Below, piece by piece: positions 25,652 to 33,606 of a stretch of DNA of 64,000 bases (within the stretch, counting starts at the first letter, position 1; each line of letters begins with the position of its first letter). Made by a program: the position numbers and the translations under genes. The stretch spans positions 992,001 to 1,056,000 of the forward strand of contig OZ245800.1 in NCBI GenBank assembly GCA_965228215.1, read 5' to 3'. The notes below the pieces were generated by a model, which saw nothing but the letters and a program-made list of their open reading frames with translations, was not told the origin of the DNA and did no database searches. The DNA comes from Maricaulis sp965228215. Lineage in GTDB: Bacteria; Pseudomonadota; Alphaproteobacteria; Caulobacterales; Maricaulaceae.

Positions 25652-26787
25652 AGCACGGCCTCGTAACAGGCTTTCGCGGCGTCGAGTGTCATCTCCCGCG
25701 GATTGTTCACCAGGAGCCGGGTTACCTGCATGGCATCCTCCGCCAGTTTGGGAAGGTCATTATGACTGACTCCCACTTGCGAGAGCCGGGTCTCGATTCC
25801 CACCGCGTCGGCGATCCGCTCCATCTCCGCGACAAGGCCGTCGGTGGACGCCGCCAGACCCAGATGTGCGGCCAGTTCCGCATAGAGCGGTTCGGCAGCC
25901 GGAGCGTTGTAGCGCAATACGGGCGGCAGCATCAGCGAGTTCGAGAGACCGTGCGGCACGTGGAAAATCCCGCCGAGCGGATAGGCCAGCGCGTGCACCG
26001 CGCCGACCGGCGCATTGGCGAAGGCCTGGCCGGCGAGCAGGGCGCCCAGCAACATGTCCTCGCGGGCCTCGATATCGCCGCCATCACGGCAGGCGCGCTC
26101 GATCGCGCCGTGCAGTTTTTTCAGTCCGGCCAGAGCCAGGGCGTCGGAGACCGGGTTTTTCTCGATCCGGGTCGTATAGGCCTCGATTGCGTGCACCATC
26201 GCATCGATACCGGTTGCGGCCGTCACCGCCGAGGGCAGGCCGAGCGTCAGCTCGGCATCCAGGACGGCGAGGTCGGCGTAGAGCGCCGGCGCATTCACAC
26301 CCATTTTCGAGGTCTCGCCGATCGTGATGACCGAAATCGGCGTCACTTCGGACCCGGTGCCGGCCGTCGTCGGCACCAGGATCAGCGGCAGCCGGGGGCC
26401 CGTGGCATTGTTCACGCCATACATGTCCTCCAGCCGCTGACTCGATCCCAGGAGGAGCGCAACGAGCTTGGCCGTGTCCATCGAGGACCCGCCGCCGAAA
26501 CCGATAATGATCTCGGCTCCGAATCCGCGCGCCTGGTCTTCCGCAGCCAGCACCACATGGTCCGGCGGATCTGCGACCACGTCATCGAACACCGCGACAG
26601 ACAGGCCCGCCTCTTCCAGCGAGGCGACCGCTCCGTCCAGCAGGCCGTGTCGCCGCACCCCCTTGTCGGTGACCAGGAAGATGCGCTTTGCCTTGCCGAT
26701 CAACGGAGCGGCGATGCGAGCCAGTTTCCGCGTGGCACCCCGGCCGGAATGGATATGCGGCACAGTTCTGAAATCGAATCCGGTCAT
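25648..26787 (-). CDS. Iron-containing alcohol dehydrogenase
   Basis: A 379-residue group III (Fe-type) alcohol dehydrogenase. FGGGSSMDTAK binds NAD(P). Metal ligands fall in TGIDAMVHAIEAY and in VHALAYPLGGIFHVPHG. Enzymes of this group oxidise or reduce alcohols, lactaldehyde, hydroxyacid-oxoacid pairs and more, so the substrate is open. GAGGAGAGG is just upstream of the ATG at 26787. It is coupled to a thioesterase, suggesting an acyl or aldehyde-processing pair. Confidence 0.92.
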   Translation of the reverse strand: MTGFDFRTVPHIHSGRGATRKLARIAAPLIGKAKRIFLVTDKGVRRHGLLDGAVASLEEAGLSVAVFDDVVADPPDHVVLAAEDQARGFGAEIIIGFGGGSSMDTAKLVALLLGSSQRLEDMYGVNNATGPRLPLILVPTTAGTGSEVTPISVITIGETSKMGVNAPALYADLAVLDAELTLGLPSAVTAATGIDAMVHAIEAYTTRIEKNPVSDALALAGLKKLHGAIERACRDGGDIEAREDMLLGALLAGQAFANAPVGAVHALAYPLGGIFHVPHGLSNSLMLPPVLRYNAPAAEPLYAELAAHLGLAASTDGLVAEMERIADAVGIETRLSQVGVSHNDLPKLAEDAMQVTRLLVNNPREMTLDAAKACYEAVL

Positions 26788-27115
26788 CGCCCTCTCCTCG
26801 GCGGGTGCCTCTCGTCGGTGAGTGATTGTGCAGACAGCGTGCGTCAGGTCCACCAGCTATGTGCGAGCCGGCTCCCGCAGCAAGCGAATATCGTAACGTC
26901 CGGGTCCCCTTCGAGGAGGCGTTGCACACAGGCCGCCTGGCGCCTGCGCCACCATTGGCGTCTAGATCACCAACAATGACTTGTAATTTCGATCATTCGG
27001 GAATTGTAAACCATTGCGTCAATTAAGAAATTGGCAACCAATAAACTTAGCTCAAGTCTAATATAAATCGCGTCCAATCGTCCCAAACTCGCATAAATCC
27101 CGAAAAGGGGACGAT
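26788..27115. other. Divergent intergenic region, AT-rich in its right half
   Basis: About 330 bases with no gene that I can support. The last 150 bases are much more AT-rich than the rest of the window and are likely to hold the autotransporter promoter; a TAATATAAA element lies at about 27058. The autotransporter ribosome site AAGGGGA precedes its ATG. I see no operator palindrome. Confidence 0.5.
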
Positions 27116-30109
27116 ATGAAAAAAGTTCTGCGCAACACGGTGGCGTCCACGGTTCTGGCCCTGGCAGTCGCGCCTGTCGTATCAACGCCGACATTCGCCC
27201 AGGACAATGCCCGGAATACCAATCCTCCGGTCATCCTGTTCGCCCACAGCGGCGACATTGATCCGTTCCGCGGCGATATCGATCCCTTCACGGGCGACAT
27301 CAATCCTTTCCGCGGTGACATCGATCCGTTCTACGGTGACATCAGCCCGTTCTGGGGTGATATCAGCCCGTTCTGGGGAGACATCGACCCGTTTGGCGGC
27401 GACATCAATCCGTTTGGTGGCGATATCAATCCGTTCTGGGGCGATATCGATCCGTTCGGTGGCGACATCGACCCGTTTGGTGGCGATATCGATCCGTTCT
27501 GGGGCGATATCAGCCCGTTCTGGGGCGATATCGGTCCCTTCTGGGGCGACATCAACGCATTGTGGGGCGATATCGATCCCTTCACGGAAACCGCTACGAG
27601 CGAGTATCAGGGTGTTGTAAACAGTCTGCAGGAAATCTTCGATCGCGCTGATGACGTCTTCGGAGAAGCGGTTGAATACCAGACCGGACGCTCGCTCCGC
27701 GACGCTGTCCTGGCGGATCTGCTCGCCAAGTACGGCCTGGACCTCAACGATCCGAACAGCCTTGCCAATCTGGACGGCGCTGATCGCTCGGCCTTCTTCC
27801 TCGATTTCTACGACGGCTTGATGGGTTACACCGGCGTTGATCGCGTCGATCACTGGATGGCGTCCGCCAATTGGTCACCTGCTCTTGCCCGATCTGTTGG
27901 TGGCGGCGAGAACATCGTGGTTGGTGTGTTGGACTTCAGCTTTACCGCGAGCGAAGCGCTGAACATCCTGCGGCTCCGGGGTGACCGGACCGATTACGGC
28001 TTCGCGCATGGCGCGGCCGTCGCCAGCCTGATCAATGCTCCGATCGATGGCCAGGGTGTGATGGGTGTCGCCCCCAGCGCGTCCATCTCCACCTACAACC
28101 CGTTCGATGAAACGCTGTCGACGAATTTCGACGAGGTCCGTACCGGCATGCTGCGGATGTTCAATGACCATATTCGTGTCCTAAACATGTCGCTGGGAGT
28201 GCCCGGCACGACCTTCGCCCAGGAATGGTCGGATGTCTTCGCACATTCTCGCATTGAGCCCCTTCGCGACCAAGCGGTCTTCGTTTTTGCAGCCGGCAAT
28301 GACGGTTTTACACAAGACACGGACATCAACTGGAACCGCGTCAGGGATGTCTCCACGCTGCTCGTGGTGGGTTCGGTCGATCCGGCCAACAATATCTCGG
28401 TCTTTTCCAACCGTCCGGGTGATGCCTGCTTCACCGTGCGCACACACTGCCAGGACGGCTTCCGCCTGATGGACCGTTTCCTGGTCGCACCGGGCGAGCT
28501 GATGCTTGTTTCGGACGGCCATGGCGGCGTGACACGTCAGACCGGTACGTCCTTCGCCGCACCCCTGGTCTCCGGCGCAGCAGCCCTCGTGCAAGGCCGC
28601 TGGGGTTGGCTCCAGAGCCGCGATGTTGCGGACGTCCTGCTCCGCTCCGCCCGCGATCTCGGTGCCCCGGGCACCGACTCTGTCTACGGACGCGGCATGC
28701 TGGATATCGGCGCAGCACTGTCGCCGCTGGATCGGGACAATCTCTACATCGTCTTCGACGCCAATGACGCTCCGGAACGACGTGATGTTCAGGGTCCGGG
28801 CTGGAGTGCCGGCCGCCTGGTCTTCCATTCGGCCGACGAGAACAGCGTTGTGATGTTCGAGGACCTGAACGACACGTTCCGCGACTTCGTGGTCCCGCTG
28901 GACGAGCTGAATTTCGAACTGACGGAGGACGAGCTGGCTCGTGCGATGGACGCCCAGGCCTATCTGGCCGAGCGCAGCCAGACGACGACAACCACGACGA
29001 CGACCACGTCAAGCGACGACGACGACGATGATGATGATGATGGCGGACGTCGGAGACGCGATCGCGATCGCGACTTCCGCGACACCCATGAGTACTCCGT
29101 GGCAATGTCGGGACGCGGCAATCTTCGTGTCAGCGCCATTGCCTCGGCCCGGGACCCGCATGATCGCGCCAGCAATCACGAGCTGGGCTTCCAGATCGGT
29201 GTCCGCGTCGCTGACGATCACGCCGGTCGCGAATTCCGCTTCGGTTACGGCGAGGGCGCACTGGCGCTAAGCACGCAGGAGGGTTTCGGCCTGTTCTCGG
29301 ACCATCGTCCGGAAACCGGCGGTGTGAACCCGGTTCTCGGTTTCGCATCCGGTGGCCTGTACGGCATGGCCGGCTATGAGGTCTCCGAGCGCACACGCCT
29401 GACCTTCGGCCTGACCAGCAATTTCGAAGAGCTCAACACGGTGATGCCGCATTCCGGCGAGGAACTCAGCCTCAGCCCCGGCATGGATCCTTACGAGGCC
29501 GCAGCGCTCAGCGTCTCCGCCTCGCATACGGTGAATGATCGCGTCGAGGTAAATCTCGGCTATACGATGCTGCACGAGGAAACCGGCTTCCTCGGCGCCC
29601 AGGGCGCAGGTCCGCTGGACCTGTCGGGTGGCACGATGACGGATGCGGTCACGCTCGGCATCGCCAGCGAATTGCCGATGCACATCCGCCTGAACGCCTC
29701 GGCAACGGTCAGCCGGACGCGCGGAAGCGACCTCAACAGCGGATCGCTGCAGCTGAGCGAGAACACGCTGGCAACGGCCTTCCAGGTCTCGATGTCACGC
29801 GGTGCCGTTCTCTTCGACACGGACGCGGTTCGTGTCAGCTTCATCCAGCCCCTGCACGTTGAATCGGGTGCCCTGGAATACTCCACCGCTCGCGTCACGG
29901 ATCGTGAGACGGGCACCATGGAGCTGACGTCCGAGACCTGGCGTCTGGGCGGCGAACGTCCGCTCTATGCCGAAGCCATGTATGGAATGACGCTCTTTGA
30001 CGGGTCGACCGACTTCAACGTCTATTCCCGCATCGAGCTTGCCGGCGACGACCAGTACACCGAGTTCAGCGGTGTCACAGCCGGCGGACGTATCACCATC
30101 GAGTTCTGA
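27116..30109 (+). CDS. Subtilisin-like autotransporter with heptapeptide repeat array
   Basis: A 997-residue secreted protease. Order: signal peptide (1-28), sixteen tandem GDIxPFx heptapeptides (46-157), helical spacer, S8 peptidase domain (about 255-555), a poly-Thr, poly-Asp and Arg-rich linker (about 623-656) and a beta-barrel translocator (about 715-997) ending in Phe. The catalytic triad is D273, H298 and S479 (GTSFAAP), with N395 in AAGND. The barrel would insert in the outer membrane and expose the protease. The repeat array sits where other autotransporters have a propeptide. Repeats of this kind before S8 autotransporters may exist in relatives, but I cannot verify that here. Confidence 0.92.
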   Translation: MKKVLRNTVASTVLALAVAPVVSTPTFAQDNARNTNPPVILFAHSGDIDPFRGDIDPFTGDINPFRGDIDPFYGDISPFWGDISPFWGDIDPFGGDINPFGGDINPFWGDIDPFGGDIDPFGGDIDPFWGDISPFWGDIGPFWGDINALWGDIDPFTETATSEYQGVVNSLQEIFDRADDVFGEAVEYQTGRSLRDAVLADLLAKYGLDLNDPNSLANLDGADRSAFFLDFYDGLMGYTGVDRVDHWMASANWSPALARSVGGGENIVVGVLDFSFTASEALNILRLRGDRTDYGFAHGAAVASLINAPIDGQGVMGVAPSASISTYNPFDETLSTNFDEVRTGMLRMFNDHIRVLNMSLGVPGTTFAQEWSDVFAHSRIEPLRDQAVFVFAAGNDGFTQDTDINWNRVRDVSTLLVVGSVDPANNISVFSNRPGDACFTVRTHCQDGFRLMDRFLVAPGELMLVSDGHGGVTRQTGTSFAAPLVSGAAALVQGRWGWLQSRDVADVLLRSARDLGAPGTDSVYGRGMLDIGAALSPLDRDNLYIVFDANDAPERRDVQGPGWSAGRLVFHSADENSVVMFEDLNDTFRDFVVPLDELNFELTEDELARAMDAQAYLAERSQTTTTTTTTTSSDDDDDDDDDGGRRRRDRDRDFRDTHEYSVAMSGRGNLRVSAIASARDPHDRASNHELGFQIGVRVADDHAGREFRFGYGEGALALSTQEGFGLFSDHRPETGGVNPVLGFASGGLYGMAGYEVSERTRLTFGLTSNFEELNTVMPHSGEELSLSPGMDPYEAAALSVSASHTVNDRVEVNLGYTMLHEETGFLGAQGAGPLDLSGGTMTDAVTLGIASELPMHIRLNASATVSRTRGSDLNSGSLQLSENTLATAFQVSMSRGAVLFDTDAVRVSFIQPLHVESGALEYSTARVTDRETGTMELTSETWRLGGERPLYAEAMYGMTLFDGSTDFNVYSRIELAGDDQYTEFSGVTAGGRITIEF
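27251..27586 (+). repeat. Sixteen tandem 21-base repeats encoding GDIxPFx
   Basis: Sixteen exact-length 21-base units. Each encodes Gly-Asp-Ile-(Asp/Asn/Ser/Gly)-Pro-Phe-(Trp/Gly/Arg/Thr/Tyr), except that unit 15 reads GDINALW. Position 7 is Trp in six of the sixteen units. DNA identity between central units is high (GGCGATATCGATCCGTTC core), indicating recent expansion or gene conversion within the array. It is not a CRISPR: there are no spacers and the frame is coding throughout. Confidence 0.95.
28982..29041 (+). repeat. Poly-Thr/poly-Asp low-complexity coding tract
   Basis: Within the autotransporter, nine Thr codons (28982-29008), two Ser and nine Asp codons (29015-29041; four GAC then five GAT) run in series, then Gly-Gly and an Arg/Asp-rich stretch. 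The triplet repeats could vary in length by slippage without breaking the frame. The tract separates protease from barrel. Confidence 0.9.
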
Positions 30110-30138
30110 TCTCCACAGGCATGATGGCCAACAAGAGG

Positions 30139-30170
30139 ACAGCCGCCTCCCTTCACGGGAAGGCGGCTGT
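30139..30170. terminator. Terminator between autotransporter and NTF2-like gene
   Basis: Perfect 10-base stem (30139-30148 with 30161-30170, ACAGCCGCCT/AGGCGGCTGT), with a CCC-GGG extension and a short loop. It lies between convergent genes. The plus-side tail (TCCCTTGTTA) is only partly T-rich, so it may act in both directions. Confidence 0.75.
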
Positions 30171-30177
30171 TCCCTTG

Positions 30178-30636
30178 TTACTCGGCGCCCGGCAAGACCG
30201 CCGAGGTCTTGTTGACGATGCGCCACGCGCCGTCGATCCGGTAGAGAATGAAATAGTCGATGAAGGTTCGGTTCGTGCCGGCCAGTTCGAGCTTCACGAA
30301 GGCCATCTGGTCATCGACGATATCCATCATCATGATCCGGCCCTCATTGGGTGTCGGGATGGGGGCGTCCATGCGGGCCGCGAAATCACCGAGCGTCATG
30401 GATACCAGGCTGTCCGTCTCGTCGCGGCGGACGAATTTGAAATGCCCGTCTTCGGGTTCGAATGCCCGTTCCAGCCGGGCCTGCTCGCCGTTCTGACGTC
30501 CCCAGAAATAATCGGCGACCACGTCGCGGATTTCCGCCTCGTGATCATGCAGTACGGATTCGGATTGCGGGTCCTGTGCGATGGCCGGAGCGACCCCGGT
30601 CAGGGCCAGGGTGAACGCAAGAATAGAGTGTCTCAT
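30178..30636 (-). CDS. Secreted NTF2-like protein (lumazine-binding-2 / SnoaL-like)
   Basis: A 152-residue protein with a signal peptide (to about residue 20, AIA) and a cone-shaped NTF2-like fold: an N-terminal helix IRDVVADYFWG, and the end motif FIDYFILYRIDGAWRIVNK is typical of the putative lumazine-binding / DUF4440-like family. No catalytic residues are obvious, and function is unknown. It converges with the autotransporter gene and shares its terminator. Confidence 0.75.
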   Translation of the reverse strand: MRHSILAFTLALTGVAPAIAQDPQSESVLHDHEAEIRDVVADYFWGRQNGEQARLERAFEPEDGHFKFVRRDETDSLVSMTLGDFAARMDAPIPTPNEGRIMMMDIVDDQMAFVKLELAGTNRTFIDYFILYRIDGAWRIVNKTSAVLPGAE

Positions 30637-30874
30637 CTTGTCCTCTTTCCCCCGCGCCGGGACCTTCTCGCTAACACGCCTGAGACGCGCGCAGAACCCG
30701 CCTCACCGACTTGTGTTTACAAAGGACTGACCCAGAACCGGACACCTAGCCGAAACCGTGCCAATTCGCCTGTGTGGGAAGGTTAATCGATATAATTTTG
30801 AAATACTGGAATCACACCCTCCCGCGCCCTACCGTCGACCCACAACAAGAATATTGAATGTGTGGATGGTGCGT

Positions 30875-31267
30875 ATGCCAGTGAAGGTGGATCTCTTCGC
30901 GGGCGACCGTTTTGTGGTCGTTGAAATCATGGGTCACGTGACCCGCCGGGAACTCGTCTGGGCGACCGAAAGCGCGCGCGATCTCGCGCGCACCCACGAG
31001 GTCAACGGCATCCTCGCGGATGCCCGGGGAATGGAAGTCGACCTGACGCCCGCCTTCGCCAGCGAGATCATCGAGAATTTCCTGCTCGCACTCGACAAGC
31101 CCCTGCCGGTCGCGGGCGTGCGGCCCGCCGGTTGGAGCGACCTGCACCAGGAAGCGGCCCAGAAGACCCTCGACACGCTCGCCACACAGACCCTGTCCTT
31201 CCCCGATCGCGAGGCGGCCCTCGCCTGGCTCCGGGGACAGGTCGAGGACCGGCTCGAGGACCTCTAG
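30875..31267 (+). CDS. STAS-like (SpoIIAA-like) protein, paralog 1
   Basis: A 130-residue protein with the pattern of STAS/SEC14-like domains: two beta strands, a helix (RELVWATESARDLA), then ILADARGMEVDLTP. The start at 30875 is chosen because it gives exactly the same length as the next gene and the same N-terminal layout; ATGs at 30866 and upstream are possible. It is not phosphorylatable in a visible way. It lies 47 bases before its paralog. Confidence 0.6.
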   Translation: MPVKVDLFAGDRFVVVEIMGHVTRRELVWATESARDLARTHEVNGILADARGMEVDLTPAFASEIIENFLLALDKPLPVAGVRPAGWSDLHQEAAQKTLDTLATQTLSFPDREAALAWLRGQVEDRLEDL

Positions 31268-31314
31268 GCCGGCGGCCACTGGCGGGCCCTGTTCAGCTTT
31301 GCCATAGTGCCGGC

Positions 31315-31707
31315 ATGTCGATCTCGATCACCCCGGATACAGAAACCGGCATTTTGCGAATCCAAATCGATGGATTTGCCTCCCGCCGGGATATCGCGAT
31401 CGCAACCGAACGCGCGGTGGAGGCAGGCGAGCAATTGCGCCATCGGGCCGTGCTGATCGATGCGCGGCGGGCGGAGGTCCGCACCGAGGATGCGGTGTGG
31501 GCCGAGTCTATCGAGGACGTCCTCGTCGCGTCGCGCCCCGACGCTCCCATCGCCTATCTGCCGCCTCCCGAATGGCCGGAGAGCCGCGCGGGCATTGCGC
31601 GGGAAAGCGCCGCCACGGTCGGCATCACATTCGATATCTTTGCCGACCCCGAGCCGGCCCTGGACTGGCTGAACCGGCACATGCCGTCAGGGCCGGAGGC
31701 CGGCTGA
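31315..31707 (+). CDS. STAS-like (SpoIIAA-like) protein, paralog 2
   Basis: A 130-residue protein with the same order of elements as the upstream gene: GILRIQIDGFASRRDIA at the start, then AVLIDARRAEVRTED. The two share about a quarter of residues by eye, so the duplication is old. I cannot assign a partner; STAS-like proteins often bind other signalling proteins. It is followed by a strong terminator. Confidence 0.6.
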   Translation: MSISITPDTETGILRIQIDGFASRRDIAIATERAVEAGEQLRHRAVLIDARRAEVRTEDAVWAESIEDVLVASRPDAPIAYLPPPEWPESRAGIARESAATVGITFDIFADPEPALDWLNRHMPSGPEAG

Positions 31708-31719
31708 GCCCCGATACAA

Positions 31720-31747
31720 AAAGAGCGGCCCCGCGGGACCGCTCTTT
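31720..31747. terminator. Bidirectional terminator between STAS-like genes and mmsA
   Basis: Perfect 9-base stem AAAGAGCGG (31720-31728) with CCGCTCTTT (31739-31747). On the minus strand the T-run extends to TTTTTGT, on the plus strand it is CTCTTTCC. It serves convergent genes on both sides. Confidence 0.85.
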
Positions 31748-31767
31748 CCGACAGATCTGTCTCACAA

Positions 31768-33267
31768 CTACTGCATCGTCGGGATGACGAACGCCTGGTC
31801 ACCGATATCGCCGGTGGGCCAGCGCTGGGTGACCGTCTTGATCTTCGTGAAGAAGCGGATGCCGTCCGTGCCGTACTGGTTGGTATCGGTGAAGGCCGAG
31901 CGCTTCCAGCCGCCGAAGGAATGATAGGCGACCGGCACCGGGATCGGCACATTGATACCGACCATGCCGACATTGACCTTCGACGCGAATTCGCGAGCGG
32001 CAAGGCCGTTACGGGTGAAGATGGCAACGCCGTTTCCGTACTGGTGCTGGCTGGGCAGGGCGGCGGCCTGTTCAAGATCATCCGCACGCACGACCTGCAG
32101 CACCGGGCCGAAGATCTCTTCCTGGTAGGAGGTCATGGCCGTGGTGACATTGTCGAACAGCGTCGGGCCGATGAAATATCCGCCTTCATGGCCCTGGAGC
32201 TCGAACCCGCGACCGTCCAGCAGGAGGTCGGCGCCTTCCTCGACACCTTTCTGGATCCAGTTCTCGATGCTCGCACGGTGTGCCGCCGAGACGACCGGAC
32301 CGTAGTGGGCGCTCTCATCCGTCGAGACACCGACGCGCAGGCCCTGGGCCGCTTCGCGGATGCGACCGACAAACTCGTCCGCCGTGTCCTTGCCCACCGG
32401 AACGGCAACCGGCAGGGCCATGCAGCGTTCGCCGGCGGAGCCATAAGCCGCGCCGAGGAAATCGGTCACGACCTGGTCCATGTCGGCGTCGGGCATGATG
32501 ATGCCGTGGTTCTTGGCGCCGCCCATGGCCTGGAAACGCTTGCCGTTCGCAGCGCAGGTCGAGGCGATGTAGTGGGCGATGTTGGAGGAACCGACAAAGC
32601 TGACGGCGCGGACCTCGTCATGATGGAGAAGCGCGTCCACCGCTTCCTTGTCGCCATGCACGATCTGCAGCACGCCTTCCGGCAGGCCCGCTTCCATCCA
32701 CAATTCGGCGAGACGGACCGGAACCGACGGGTCCTTCTCGGACGGTTTCAGCACCAGCGCGTTGCCGGTCGACAGGGCCATGCCCATGAACCACATCGGG
32801 ATCATGGCGGGGAAGTTGAACGGCGAGATACCTGCGACGACGCCCAGAGGCTGGCGCATGGAATAGACGTCGATCCCCGTACCGGCGCTCTCGGTGTATT
32901 CGCCCTTGAGCAGGTGCGGTACGCCGCAAGCAAACTCGATGACTTCCAGGCCGCGGATGAGATCACCCTTGGCATCGGCGATCACCTTGCCGTGCTCTGA
33001 CGACAGCAGCTCGGCCAGGGAGTCCATCTCGGCCTCGACCAGCATCTTGTATTTCATCAGCACGCGGGCGCGTCGCTGTGGGTTCATCGCGGCCCAGACG
33101 GCCTGCCCTTTGCGGGCGCCCTCGACGGCACGGGCGACCTCATCCGCGGTGGCAAGCTGGACCTTGGCCTGGACCTCGCCCGTATTCGGATTGAAGACAT
33201 CGCCAAACCGGCCCGACTGACCGGTGTAGGATTGACCATCGATGAAATGATGGATGTCGCGCGTCAT
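31768..33267 (-). CDS. mmsA: Methylmalonate-semialdehyde dehydrogenase (CoA-acylating)
   Basis: A 499-residue aldehyde dehydrogenase that converts methylmalonate semialdehyde to propionyl-CoA in valine breakdown (and malonate semialdehyde in myo-inositol use). The catalytic cysteine is in GSAGERCMAL. Family marks are ISPFNFPAMIPMWFMG near the middle and NFPIPVPVAYHSFGG-like text at the end (here NVPIPVPVAYHSFGG). An ATG six bases upstream (33273) and another at 33336 are alternative starts; MTRDIHHFIDG at 33267 fits the family. Confidence 0.95.
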   Translation of the reverse strand: MTRDIHHFIDGQSYTGQSGRFGDVFNPNTGEVQAKVQLATADEVARAVEGARKGQAVWAAMNPQRRARVLMKYKMLVEAEMDSLAELLSSEHGKVIADAKGDLIRGLEVIEFACGVPHLLKGEYTESAGTGIDVYSMRQPLGVVAGISPFNFPAMIPMWFMGMALSTGNALVLKPSEKDPSVPVRLAELWMEAGLPEGVLQIVHGDKEAVDALLHHDEVRAVSFVGSSNIAHYIASTCAANGKRFQAMGGAKNHGIIMPDADMDQVVTDFLGAAYGSAGERCMALPVAVPVGKDTADEFVGRIREAAQGLRVGVSTDESAHYGPVVSAAHRASIENWIQKGVEEGADLLLDGRGFELQGHEGGYFIGPTLFDNVTTAMTSYQEEIFGPVLQVVRADDLEQAAALPSQHQYGNGVAIFTRNGLAAREFASKVNVGMVGINVPIPVPVAYHSFGGWKRSAFTDTNQYGTDGIRFFTKIKTVTQRWPTGDIGDQAFVIPTMQ

Positions 33268-33606
33268 GAACATCGCTCCCCGACACTGTGGATGAAACGG
33301 ATCCCGGTTCGGACCCGCCGTTTTCTTGGGGCTCACTTAGTACTTCAAGGCCGGCCTGTCGAGCTGTGTACATATCGATTCCGGCAGTCAGACGCCGCGC
33401 CTGGAAGACGGGGCCGTTGCCCTTCTACAACAGCACTGCATTTGAAATACGACGAATGACCTCAATTGCTTGACGGACAACCCGTTTAGCGAAGTATATT
33501 AGATACGAGGGAGGCAATTTCCGGTTGCATGAGTAGAGTTTGGCACGGGGGAACCCGCCGGAATGCGCCCGTATATCAAGAACCTGAGGTTCGAAGGGGA
33601 AAGTAC
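33268..33606. promoter_or_regulatory. Divergent intergenic region upstream of trypsin-like autotransporter
   Basis: About 340 bases with no supportable gene. A weak sigma-70-like element is TTGACG at 33469-33474 and TATATT at 33494-33499 (spacer 19, longer than ideal), which would give a leader of about 100 bases. The autotransporter ribosome site AAGGGGAAA lies just before its ATG. The mmsA promoter must lie at the left end. Confidence 0.35.

Noticed and set aside
27251..27586. CRISPR-like array of 21-base repeats
   Set aside because: Repeats are contiguous, without spacers, and are in frame in a protein with clear domains.
27182..27853. Antisense open frames over the heptapeptide repeats, reading as regular repeats themselves
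   Set aside because: Any repeat of 21 bases is repeated in all frames, so periodic antisense text is expected. No start or ribosome site supports them.
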